Assembly: GCA_026261815.1 (NCBI GenBank)
Contig: JAMPIT010000511.1
Coordinates: 1,699,001-1,763,000, forward strand
From: Monarcha castaneiventris obscurior
Lineage: Eukaryota > Chordata > Aves > Passeriformes > Monarchidae
Direction: 5' to 3'
DNA: 64,000 nucleotides
A model generated the notes under the pieces. It worked only from the letters and a program-made list of their open reading frames with translations. It ran no database searches and was not told the origin of the DNA. This document shows positions 31,590 through 42,720 of this stretch, in pieces. The position numbers and the translations under genes are program-made. Within the stretch, counting starts at the first letter, position 1, and each line of letters starts with the position of its first letter.

Positions 31590-32209
31590 TGTTGCGGTGA
31601 GCCATGGCGTAAGCCATGGTCAGCTGGACCAAGCAGACCAAAAGGTCCATTGGTTTGATGCCTCCACAGCTCCACGGCTTGCAGGTAAAGTGAGCACCCA
31701 AAAGGCTGTGTAAAACATGCTGACCATTGGCTGCTGCCCTCCCCTCCCCTTATGTTTCATATTTGGTTATTTCTCCAGAATTACTTGATAGTTGGTTGGC
31801 CTCTGTTACTCTTTCCCCACTCCTTCTCCCATATGCTCTAATCCCTTCTCCCCATCCTTGTAACACCCCCTAACTGATATTTTATTGGTTATTATGTGTT
31901 CTCCACATCCATTATGTAGGGATATAAAACCCTACACCAGCCTCATTTTCTTGGCTTTCTTCATGGGTTTTTTTGTTCTCTAGTAAACCCTTCCCTGCGC
32001 AGATTAAGAAGCCCCTCTGCCTCATTCCTACCTCCTTTGTGCCCCTTGCCATCGGTGGGCAAGACGAACCTGAGCCAGAGCTTCGCCTGCCCTCCTGTGC
32101 CACGATCGGCTTCCATCCCCCCCACCCGGGGCAGGTGGAAGATTGCCCAGTGCTTAAGACAGTGTGGTGGCCAGCAATAGCACTGCAGCAAGTTGTTACC
32201 ACCCCTACA
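31590..32209 (+). repeat. Probable ERV LTR with TATA box
   Basis: It starts TGTTGCGGTGAGCC and ends near CACCCCTACA (32209). It has a good TATAAAA (31923-31929) preceded by an inverted CCAAT (TATTGGTTATTATG), and a C/T-rich and GC-rich second half with short frames of up to 96 codons. I did not find a clean target duplication, and the right edge is uncertain, so the LTR call rests on ends and promoter layout. Confidence 0.55.
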
Positions 32210-33056
32210 ACTGAAATAAGGTGTGCATGTTAGGTTTTTCCAGGAATTCTGTCAATTTACACACCTGCAGCTTTCTCTCTGGGAAAATCCCTCACTGCAT
32301 TAATCTGCTACAGAAAAGCATTGGACAGGTTTTTCCTGAGGCCTTGACAGTAATTCTCCAGAGGCTACAGATGTCTACCCTGCAGTCACAGAAATGATTA
32401 CAGTACAACGTAGATGTACCTGATTTAATTTAAGGCTGTCTAGCTCAGGTACCAATCACAGTTTAATTTCTGTAGTATAAAGCTGAGTATGGATTGATTT
32501 TTCTTGGTGGGATTTTGGTGGAGGTTAAATGGCTTAATTCAAGCTACGCAATGGATATCTTCATGTACATGAGCCTTATTGTCACACATTAAAGGAAAAA
32601 TATTGCGGGAGGGGTAGAGGAAGTCTGTGTAATGTTAGCTGCTGAAAGACCTAAATTAAGTATCTGAGCTCCAGTGAGACCAGAGTGGTCTTTTAAATCA
32701 TTGTTGCACCGTAAGTGGACAGTTCTATAGTGTCTTACCTTAATAAATGCAGTCCTTTTCAACAGCAGCTCTTTACTGTATTTAATTTGTCTTACATTAC
32801 TTTCCTCCTTAATTGGAAATGTTTTTAGTGTAATGTAATTCCCCCTTGTCCAGAAATAGAGCAGTGCCCATGGGCTGTTAGTTAAGGATATGCCATTATG
32901 GTGTTCTCACGTATTTGGGGTATTAGTAGAATTCTTTTCATCATTTCAAGTGTTCAGTGACATGCTGCTGGATTTAAAAGATATTTCAGACCTTGGATGA
33001 TGAAAATATTTGTAGCCCTTTTTATGAGAAAAATAAATCTTTTGGTTTGGACTAAT
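32210..33056. other. No gene recognised
   Basis: AT-rich sequence without recognised repeat or coding structure. Confidence 0.45.
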
Positions 33057-33216
33057 AATCACAGAAGTTCCTTAAAATAATCACAGAATATTCAGAGTTA
33101 AAGGGACCCACAAGTATTGTTGAGTCCAGCTCTTAAGTAAATGGCTCATATGGGGATCGAACCCACAACCTTGGCATTATTAACACCATGCTTTGATCAA
33201 CTGAGCTAAAAATGCC
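33057..33216 (-). repeat. tRNA-Ile-derived SINE with CR1-like tail
   Basis: On the minus strand the head is a pol III promoter: an A box (TAGCTCAGTTGA; 33197-33208) and a B box (GGTTCGATCC; 33154-33163). Between them the loop reads TTAATAAT, which gives anticodon AAU. This matches tRNA-Ile over its whole body with a few changes. The tail (CTGGACTCAACAATACTTG ... TTCTGTGATTATTTT) resembles a CR1 3' end, which would let the CR1 reverse transcriptase copy it. This architecture is known from songbird SINEs such as TguSINE1. Confidence 0.85.
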
Positions 33217-34611
33217 TGTGAATATTTAGAAAACAGTTGTTCACTTTGGCGTCTTACATGTTGCTTTCCCTGAGTCATTTGCAATTTCTGTGCTGCTGTT
33301 GGAATTCCAGATTTCCTTATAAATATTTCTCAGGACTGTAGTGTAGAGACCATTATTGAGAATCCTCATCTCACAGATCTTTGTTCTTGTCAGTTTTAAC
33401 AGTGAATTTCTTTACTTTCTTGCCTGTCTTTTCTTTTTCCCTGGACTACCAAGTGAAAAAAAACCAATCACAATTCTTTCTTTTTTTCAAGGATTATGAG
33501 GTTAGTGCTTTAACTCACATGTAAATTTTACCTCTTGCTTTTTTATAATATTTTAGAGTCTATGCTTGTCCCTTTTTATGGGAGCATTTACCCACACATG
33601 GATGCATGCATACATACACATGTTTATTCAGAAACTCCCGCTTCTCTGCTTGAAGCCTCTGTGTGGAGAAGTTCTATCCTTTTAGTATGTTACTCACAAT
33701 CATAAGAATGAAGCAGGAAAAATAACGGCATTAGTCTAAGATGCCTGTAAATACAACAGTAATTTTGCCAGTAAATACAATATGGCACTGGGCACATGAT
33801 CCACAGTTTTCCTGTGAGCACTGCCTTCTCATGTTACTGTTCGCTCTACTGTGATCTTTATGGTTCATCATTCAAGCTTTCTGTATGCTGAGCACAGAAC
33901 AGCTAAATCAGGAAATTTAGGCTAAAGTGAGGGGACAAATTCTAACCTCTCTGTATGAGCCAGCCCCTAGCAATTGGGGAGCCAACTCCTTGATTCTTCT
34001 ATATCATAGCCTTCTTTTGTCTTGACTAGGCTATTTTCACATTGCTGTTGACCTCTAAACGCACTCTCCCAACCCCCAGCCTGAACTCTGGATTAAGCTT
34101 CCCAGGGAATAAACTATGGGCAAAGTTCTATGAGCTAGAAAGAGGGGAAATGGCTCATGCTGCCACAGTAACATGACCTCATACTGTATTCCTGGAACAA
34201 AGATGGTTTTCTTGTCTTTCTTTCTGCCCCCATGAGTGTTTAAGCTCCCCTTCTGTTTCTCCACTTGGGAGGGGAGTGAAGGCTGTACACCACAGCAAAA
34301 AGAAGAGGTGTCTCTTCCTTGCTTAAAGCAGGGCAGTCATCTAGGAAAATGGGGAATCAGGTGACCAGGGGGAAAAAACCCAAACAAAACAAAAATAAAA
34401 AAGACAAAAGCAGAGGTGAAGACCTTTTGGTCAATAATGTGAGTTTGAAGTCTGAATTTCAGGTAATCACCTCAAATCCTAGGTATTGCAATTTTTAACT
34501 CAGTTAAGTTTAATTTTTGAAGTAATTGATTTAAAAAAGAAAATCCTAACTCCACATTAGAAGTGTTGTTCTCTGAGCTGTTTGCTGTTGCCAAGGACTG
34601 AGATATTGAAG

Positions 34612-34638
34612 CTATCTTAGCTATCTTAGCTATCTTAG
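34612..34638. repeat. Tandem repeat, 9-bp unit three times
   Basis: CTATCTTAG occurs three times in perfect succession. Confidence 0.9.
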
Positions 34639-34905
34639 CATCTGTGAAATGTCAAATCAGTAATTGATAGTTGCCAAAAAAACGGAATATGAATGCTTCA
34701 AACAGTTGGGAAAGAAATAGCAAAGTGGAAAAGGGTTGCTATAACAGTATAAATCTGTGGCATCCAGCACAGCAAGTATTACGTAGTTTTAAAGACCGTC
34801 TCTAAAAAACACATGGTAGAACTGGGAATGAACCAGTGTATGACACCAATGCTAGAGAGGGGCCATACCCTGCTTTTGTGTGAGAAATGACAGAGTGAGC
34901 CTGAA

Positions 34906-34941
34906 AGAGGCATCAGCAGAAACAGAGGCATCAGCAGAGAC
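34906..34941. repeat. Tandem duplication of an 18-bp unit
   Basis: AGAGGCATCAGCAGAAAC is followed by AGAGGCATCAGCAGAGAC with one change. Confidence 0.9.
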
Positions 34942-35229
34942 AGCAGCTGAAAAAGACTGGCTGTATGCTGGCTGTTCCTGTCCATGAGCAATCTGCAGGG
35001 CATTGTATGAAGGGTAATTTACCACATACAAAATTAAGAGAGCTGTAGAACTTCTTCACACATGACCTTGGCTCAAGAAGCCCTCCTGTTACTAAATACT
35101 AGAAGGTGGGGACAAATTTTGGCAAAGAATCACCAGATAGTAAGCCTGTTCTGATATTCCTCCTTAGGAATAAACTATAGCCCACTGCCAGGGACAGGCT
35201 ATTAGGCTAGCTGGGCTTCATCTAAAATA

Positions 35230-35640
35230 TCTTCTCTACCAAATCGCCAAGCGCTGCAGATTTATAACTTTAACAACCGCAGTTTAGTAAGCACGATACA
35301 GGTTCACCAAAGCTCTGATACTTTTCATAATTTTCGCAATGTAGTGTCAACTCATCACTGTCTCTGGAAGCAGTTCCCTTGATTTAGATGCAGGTAGAAA
35401 CCAGTAATGCCTGTTTCAGCAAATGGCAACATCTCAAATTGATTGTTATTCACTTAATTTGCAGATGTCTTTACATGAGGGGAAGGGTCAAGGGAGGAGG
35501 GCTGAGCTACACATTTCATATCGATGATTATTAAACACTATGTCACCAAATCGAGGCTTTTTCAGTAATGCAAGAAGCATTTACAAGTGGTCTTCAGCAG
35601 CTTTCCTTTTAAATCACTGAAGATAGGCCTCAAAAAAAAG
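35230..35640. promoter_or_regulatory. Candidate conserved noncoding element
   Basis: An AT-rich segment that retains about seven CpGs (for example AAATCGCCAAGCGC, ATCGATGA, AAATCGAGG), while its surroundings have almost none. It also has POU- and homeodomain-like words. Selection on a regulatory element is one explanation, but only a comparison to other birds can decide. Confidence 0.3.
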
Positions 35641-36167
35641 AAAACAATCAATCAAAAAAACACCAAAGTAAAAAAGATGCTGGACAGGGAATGACAATTT
35701 TGCATGAGTACATAAAATCACAGGCAGACTTTGGTTCGAATGTCTGTTAGCTTTGGTTGAATCCCCTATCCCTTCTCAGCCATGTATTCCTTCCCTGTTG
35801 GAGGGGCTGAGCTGTCTCCTCTGCCTTAAGTCCAATAGAGAGGGCAAAAATTTAGACATCTCTCTTCTCTGTATGTAAAGCTGTCTTGCAGAGCAAGGAA
35901 TCAGTGACTAAAGAGATGACAGCAGTGTGCAGTTCAGTGCATGCTAGTCCCTTTGGTCAGGAGATAAAATTCATTAGGATTCCATAAAAACATCAGTAAT
36001 AGCATGTGTAGAGGTTATGTGGACTTTAACAGCTTTTCACATAAAGAGGTGGTATACAAAATTATCAGGATCATTGTCTTTTTCCCTATTAATTCTGCTC
36101 ATAATAAGTGACATTTCTTATTAAATTGTGAGGTTTTAAAAATTTTATTATTACTTCTTAGAATCAA
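35641..36167. other. No gene recognised
   Basis: AT-rich sequence, no recognised feature. Confidence 0.4.
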
Positions 36168-36400
36168 CACAGAATCATATAATCATTAAGGTTGGAAAAG
36201 CCCTCTAAGATCATTGGGTCCAACCATTAATCCAGCCCTACTGTCTTTGCCAGTAACCCATTTACCCAGGTGACACAGCCATACACCTTACAAACATTTC
36301 AGGGATGGTGACTCCACCATTTCTCTGGGCAGCCTGTTCCAATGTCACCCTTTCAATTAAGAAATTGGTCATAATATTCAATCTAAACCTCCCCTGGCAC
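36168..36400 (-). repeat. CR1 LINE 3' end, minus strand
   Basis: Read on the plus strand it starts with ACAGAATCATATAATCATTA and AGGTTGG, then CATTGGGTCCAACC and ATTTCTCTGGGCAGCC. This is the CR1 3' end seen as reverse complement, so the element is on the minus strand. It is old and non-coding. Confidence 0.8.
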
Positions 36401-37479
36401 AAATAGTCAAGAACAAATAGTCACTTCCATCTACTAAATGGGGGGAGAAAGGTGTGGGTGGCAAAATAAAAACATCATCTACAGGGTACTGTACCGTTAT
36501 TGGCCTTGAATATTTGTATCACCTGAAAAAGTCATTGCTACTTTTAAGTCACAGTTTACAGAAGGAAAAAGAAGAATGGAATGAATAACCTACCTGAATT
36601 TGCAACAGTTTATCTTGGAGCCAGGTGAGGCTGTCCTGTGAACACATCACAGCTCCCAGTGTTTCTCTCTGGCCAGGCACATACATCAGAATGAGAAGGC
36701 GAATGGAAGAGCTGAAATGTCATAAACTCCCTGCTCTTCCCAGCCCAACAAAAGTCCTTGCCAACAAACCCAGGACTGCCTGTGACTGGAAGCTCTTTTT
36801 TCTCCTTGCCTCCCCAATTCTAGTTTTTTGTTCCTGTGTGTACCCCCGACTTCCTGTCTCTACCATCAAGGTCTGCTTGTTATCTGCAAGAGCCCTTTCT
36901 TTCACCCTGTTTCCCTGCAGAGTTCATAGTCTTCCCAATATAACGACTAGTTATAACATGTTGGAAGAAGTTATTGTTAAGAAATGAGAGTAAAAACTTC
37001 GAAACATAATTTTGAAGAGTTCTCTATTTTTTTTTTTTTTTTTTAATATAAGAATTGGATTCTTCTTCTGCCTTTGAGCATGGCTCTCATCCATCACTTC
37101 TTGGGCTCTTCCCCAACCTCAACTCCTTTTGCAGTATGTTGTGTGTGTTCCCAGCAGCCCTACACCCATGACACACTGCCCTTTAGGACAGCAATGTCTA
37201 GTATGCCCTTAGTGGTCAGCTGAGTGGAAAAGAGTAAGGAGATATGAGTACTTTGCACCACGATATTCTTGGGGGAGCAAAGGAGGGTAACTGCTGCGGT
37301 GGCTCAGCCCAGCCCCGGGATGTGCTCTCCTGATGCCCATCAGTTTCTCGCTATACAATGGGTAGACAAGCCATCCTCTGAGGGTGTATCAGGGGGCGAG
37401 GACGAGACCTAGAGCCACCGCCTCTCTCTCTAGAAAATTCTCCCAGTTCTGTAATTTCATTAGCTAAGGCTCTTTGTTC
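36401..37479. other. No gene recognised
   Basis: It includes an 18-base T tract (37027-37044). The 120-codon frame at 36625-36987 is open but shows no domain. Confidence 0.4.
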
Positions 37480-37870
37480 CTACCTCCTAAACGCTGTTCT
37501 TGGATATCGCAGTTGTCTGTCCCCGGTTCCCTACTTTCCCGTTGGTCCCCAGCCGGCACTGTTAACCACACCTCCTTCCCTTAAAAGTTGTTCCCGAAGC
37601 CTGATTCGGGGCTTATCCGTCACTGTCCCATCCCGGCAATGAACCTGTTCCTGGGTATCATATGGAAAGTCTCTCCCGGCTTTGTCTCTGCACCTCGGCT
37701 CGCCGCTCCACCAGGCAACCTCTCGGGAGGACTGCCCCAGGGGAGTGCAGCTCTGACAAGCGGCTGCCGGCGGACTGTGGCAGCAGAACACGGCTGAGTC
37801 GCCGCGGCTCCCTCATACATCTGCAGCTATCCGGTCGAGGGGCTGAGGGACTCGGCAGGTAACCTTTCCA
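37480..37870 (+). promoter_or_regulatory. Small CpG-rich block, candidate promoter/first exon
   Basis: The only non-LTR stretch that is CpG-dense, in a window otherwise CpG-poor. It has words such as CCCGGTTCC, GCTCGCCGCTCC and GTCGCCGCGGC, and ends with a good splice donor candidate (CGGCAG/GTAACC near 37856). It has short frames on both strands without domain. It could be the promoter and noncoding first exon of a lncRNA or an upstream exon of a distant gene. The strand is inferred from the donor. Confidence 0.4.
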
Positions 37871-39119
37871 GGGACTCTCCCAATGTCCAAACTCATTTTC
37901 TGTTTCTGCCTCAGCTCTTGTTCTATCACCTTTTTGCTTCCCATTCTTCTTGGAAGTGTGTGATAAGAAGAAGTGTTGCATCCTTCTCCATCCTACAGCA
38001 ATCTTCTCTGGGGTTCTCAGAAGAGGAGCTTCAAATTATCCTCATTAGTGATGATACATCCCTTCTGCATACTGTACCATTCCATTGTACTGCTTGAGCG
38101 CTGAACATTAGGAGATAACTGCCTTCACAACATATGTCATTACTCATTAAGGGACCCTTCCTAGGTTATGGCTGAGGTTTAATGTTGTGTTAAAGATGTT
38201 TAACGCTTACAGCTTTGTTTTTAATTTAGGAAGCAGCATGATCAAAATGTGCCCTGAGATTTTCTCTCAGATTTTGTGAAATTTGCAGGTTAGCCTGCTC
38301 AGAGGAGGTGATCCTTAAATTGAATTGCAGCCCTCCAAGGCGTGTTTGAATGTCAAGCACTGCCATGATCTGACATGTTAATGGCTTTGAGAAAACAATG
38401 TATTTCGGGGTAATTGCTGAAGCAGTGAGTTCCCAGTAATATTTTACTTAAAAGAAATGTGCTGTTTCTCCACTGTGGAGACTGGAACAATGACACTGAA
38501 CAACTGAGTGATATGAGTCTTTGCTCGCCTTTTAATGGTCATTACATTCTTCTGATAGACTGGAGCAGGACCTCTATCCCATCCATTGTTAGAAGCTGAA
38601 GATAACATTAGAATCAGATATTACGTTATTACTGTAACTGGACGACATAATTCATTTTATTAAAAGAAGGATTATTTTAAAAGTCATAGATAAACCTGAA
38701 ATGAGCTTCCTAAATTAAAAACTATTTGGCTCTTCCACTTAGGGTCATCTTCAGTTTTACCAGATAAACTCAACCAAGGCAATTATTCAAAGTAATCCTG
38801 TTGCTGCATGTTCAGTGATTGCCTTTTAATTAATGTGCAAAAGAGAGATGGGCAGCAGCTGCCTTTTTTTTCAGGCAGCCAGGTATGATGGTGAGGATGG
38901 AAAAGAGGGTAGGTATACGAGAACCATCTAGTGAAGATGAACACATGGTGGTAAAAGGATGAGTCCTCTAGGCTTGACGATTTTAATCACTGTAAATACG
39001 GATTTTAAATGTTCTGAATCAGTCTTTGGGAAGTACTTGTTTTTAAAGAACAAAATCATTTTAGATTACAGAGCTGAAAGCCAAGTTTGTGTACCTGAAG
39101 GTACATAAGTTCCTGAAGG
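37871..39119. other. No gene recognised
   Basis: AT-rich sequence without a recognised feature. A segment around 38220-38420 shows mixed composition but no coding sign. Confidence 0.4.
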
Positions 39120-39412
39120 AAGCCTAGAAGAAAGATAGAGATTATTTGAAAGAACATGCAGTAGAAGGACAAGGAGCACTGGCTTCGATGACAGATAGTT
39201 TCAGATATTGGGAAGAAATTCTTCCCTGTGAGGGTAGGGAGGCTCTGGCACAGGCTGCCCAGGGAAGCTGTGGCTTCCCTATCCCTTGAAGTGTCCCAGA
39301 CCAGGTTGGACGGGGCTTGGAGCAACCTGGGATACCTGCCCATGGCAGGGGTGGAACTGGATGGCCTTTAAGGTCCCTTCCAACCCGAACTATTCTGTGA
39401 CTCTATGATTCA
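39120..39412 (+). repeat. CR1 LINE 3' end, plus strand
   Basis: It contains GGGAAGAAATTCTTCCCTGT, CAGGCTGCCCAGGGAAGCTG, CCAGGTTGGACGGGGCTTGG, AAGGTCCCTTCCAACCCGAA and the terminal ATTCTGTGACTCTATGATTC. It is one of the better preserved CR1 copies in the window, so relatively younger. Confidence 0.88.
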
Positions 39413-42189
39413 TGTGAGTACATCTTTGCAGGGACCTGCTTAAGCTGCAAGATGTAGTCCAGTAGATTCTGCAGATTTTATTCAAACTGAGTAAAAGCAT
39501 GATGTTTGACCAAAGTTGTAATGCTCTTTCCTATAGCTTTGTGTGGCAGATACATTATTTTTTTGTGCATATTCAGGTTCATTCCAAAGTGCCATGAAAC
39601 TGCAATCTAGATGCAAAGTGAGGGTGGTAGAGTTAATGGTTCATTTATCAAGAGTTCATTTTGATAATATATGTATGTATGTAAGCAAGTGTGTGTATTA
39701 AAAAATTGGAGAATTTTGCTCCCTCTACCTTGATGTAATGCCATTAAGTGTATCATTTTAGGTAAATGATTTCATAGGAGAGGGACATGTTACTAAGTGT
39801 CAGAATTACAGCATTTGTGAATGTGATTGGGACTGTGCTGCACAGTCTGACATCTGAAAAAAGGAAACAGAAACAAACTCCTATAATGTCCTTGAGGAAT
39901 AATTTCAAGGTCAGTCATTAAAAAGTGGAATGGATTGTTCTAAAAATAGAGAACAAAAGCAAAGATCATTGCTGGTCTTTTAATGATACATGCAGTAACA
40001 TTTCAGTCTAATTTCAGTGTTGCTCTTATTCATCTGTCTCTTACAGAAAGAATTCTTAGAAAAGTAATCAGTGTGGCATCAGAAAAGAGGCTCACTGGGC
40101 TAAGCATAAGCTTTCTTATATTTTGTAGCCTAGGGGAAATAAAATTGGGAATTTGGGAGTCAGTTGGGTAAGTGTGGGATAATACCAGCATGGGAAAAGG
40201 GAAGATCAAAGGAGGGATGGATTTTTCCCCTCTAAGTGCTCTGAACTGTAGGCTAGGGGTCTGATACCATCATACACATGACTCCTATAAATCAAGAAAA
40301 ACACATTTTATTAGATTCTGAGCAATTTAGTGTGGATCTATGTTCTGCTTGTTTCTTCTTCCTTACTCTGTAAATCCCCAAATATGACTATTACCTCTTC
40401 CCTCCAGTGCATCTTTGCATTACAACAATGTAGATACTCAAAATTATTGTCTTATGAGTAAAACAACAGTAGGAAGAAGTAGAAGTCAGAGTTTCCCCTG
40501 AATAATTTTACTGGGCTGTCAACCTTTAGTAAGGCAGTAATTTTTTAACAGGCACAGATAAGTATAGTATTTGTATCTGTTTTGTAGCCACCACTACTAG
40601 TGTAGAGTATTGCAAGGGTTAATTGCAATGGTAACTTTTTTGGACCAAAATTGGCTTTAATGTTATGCACTAGATAAGAAAATCATAAGATGTCTTGGGA
40701 ATATGTATATTTTAAAAAATACATCAACTTTAGATATCTTGTTTGCTTTCTGGTTTTTTGAACTGTCCATATTTGCACCCACTGTTTTCTGCTGTTTTCA
40801 AGTGTGCATGCTAGAAACATTTTCTCTTAAGGAATATTACTCTGTTTAATAATCTGGTCTGAGCATTTATGACTAAACACAGCACAAATTGTGTGATAAA
40901 ATTTTGTACAACTATTGCTGAAATTTACATGTATATGAAGTCACCCTTGAACTCCCATTCTGGTGCAATCTGACATCCTGCTTTGTTTGTAATTTGCATT
41001 GGTATCTATCAATTTCAAATTTGATTTCAAGGCCTGTCTTTGCATCTCCTGACTGAAATGGAAGTTATAGGTTATTTCCTCTCATTAGCTTTGTGTCAGA
41101 CATCCCATACTCTCAGCAACTCTGCAAACAATATTTTAAAAGCATCTACTTTCTGTTGCTCTGTGTGACTCACACACCTGCAAAGTGGTGCTACAGCTCA
41201 AGTTTGGCTGCTTAAGCAGCAGAGGTACTGCTGCATTTCTATCCTGACCTGTGATCTGACAAGCACAGAAGGACAGTAAACCACATTCTTGCCTTCTCTT
41301 AGAGTAATTTTCTTCATTATCTCTTTTCTTTGATCTGCATAAGTATAAGGAAAAAATAGTGAAGAGATCTCAGGGTGAAAATACAGAAACATATGAGCTA
41401 AAACACATATAGTGCTGAAGACCAGAAGAGCTTCTGATTGGTTTTAAGGCTTGAATCAGATGTGACTAATAGTCCATTTGGCCAATATCCTAAATCTGTC
41501 TGGAAAGACCCTTGTTACAAAAAGAAGGTGATCCTGACAGGCAGTTCCTGCTGTTAATAGCAGCTGTGATAGGATATGAAATGAGGACTGATTTATGAAG
41601 GTTTTTGCTTTTTAGAAATATGGTAATGTGATTTTAAATGCATCAAACTCAGTTTAAAACTAAGTTGTGTTTCTGTTTTGTTTTCTTTTCTTTTGGTTTT
41701 TTGTTTGTTTGGGTTTTTTGAAGTTATTTTTCCACCATTTTACCTGTGACAAAGTGATAGATCACGTGTTTTTGAGTCTGTGACTGAATATTATGGAGAA
41801 TGTTGTGTATGCTGATGCTTTTTTGGGGTAGGTAAACTTCCTAAAATTTCTTTCATTCTCTAAGTGCTCTGAGTTCACTTTAAAAATCTGTCCTCATTAC
41901 TCTGGCTTTAGGAAATTGAAAGTCTAATGCTTTTCATGAGAATCTGAAACATATGAAGATTTTTATCCTTTTTTCTTTTCATGTGTAGGATGAACACTTG
42001 AAAACTGGTTAAACAGTAACCAGAACAATTTGTTGCAAAATCTTCAAAGCAAATCATATTTTTTAATTATATCAAATTAAGGTTATTATAAGTTAAGTTC
42101 TGAACTGAGAGCATTTTCCAGTGAAAGGTGCTGCAACATCATTATTTCTCCCCAAAATGCATTTACTGTACATTTCTCAAAGCCATCAG
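39413..42189. other. No gene recognised
   Basis: AT-rich sequence. A short TATG microsatellite-like stretch lies near 39668-39690. No frame over 65 codons shows a domain. Confidence 0.4.
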
Positions 42190-42720
42190 GCTTGATTGAA
42201 AGCTAATGAAAAAGCTGTCCTGCGTCAGTTTATTCCTTGTATCCATTAAGAATAATTACGGCTGAACAATTTTTGATGCCTGTAACCTTCGCAAGTGTTG
42301 CTAATGGCATTATAAATTGCTCCTTGTCCAATGACTACAGTCTGATGCTTAATTCAAAAGCGCTCTGTCAACAGGGCTGATTTGTGTGGTTAATGAGTGC
42401 GTTTAAAACAACAGCCTCGGCTCATGCATCCTAATGTTGATAAAAGGATGTGGTTCAATAAAGAGGCTTGTCCGTAATAATTAGTGGCAACAAATGCTCT
42501 GGATTAGACCGATCGCAGCATTAATGACTCGGCTTTCAGCCTGTTTCAGAAAAAAAAGTTTGCAGTTCTAACGTTTCTGGCCTTAGATTTAACTTTTAAG
42601 GAGTGGTCCTGTGTAAGCCAGTGGTATGGCTAACGAAACATAAATCTTTAATATACGCCGTGTACAGATCTTTAATTCAGACCGTGAACAGTCTAAGGCC
42701 TCTACTCTCTTTTCCTTCGG
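42190..42720. promoter_or_regulatory. CpG-retaining AT-rich block, candidate deep conserved enhancer
   Basis: This block has about 16 CpGs in ~530 bp, but is not GC-rich, and its neighbours have very few. It contains words of developmental enhancers: CAATAAAGAGGC, CCGTAATAATTAG, GACCGATCGCAGCATTAATG, CATAAATCTTTAATATACG and TTTAATTCAGACCG. There is no open frame of interest. I infer a conserved noncoding element from composition; no alignment was possible. Confidence 0.45.

Larger units (their letters stand above)
33217..35229. other. No gene recognised
   Basis: AT-rich sequence. Two small tandem repeats were seen: CTATCTTAG three times at 34612-34638, and an 18-bp unit (AGAGGCATCAGCAGAAAC) twice at 34906-34941. 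Both may be polymorphic. Confidence 0.45.

Noticed and set aside
33140..33213. A tRNA-Ile gene
   Set aside because: The tRNA-like body is continuous with a CR1-like tail, and several stem positions no longer pair, so this is the head of a SINE and not a tRNA gene.
36625..36987. 120-codon plus-strand frame with a hydrophobic segment
   Set aside because: No homology that I recognise and no gene context.
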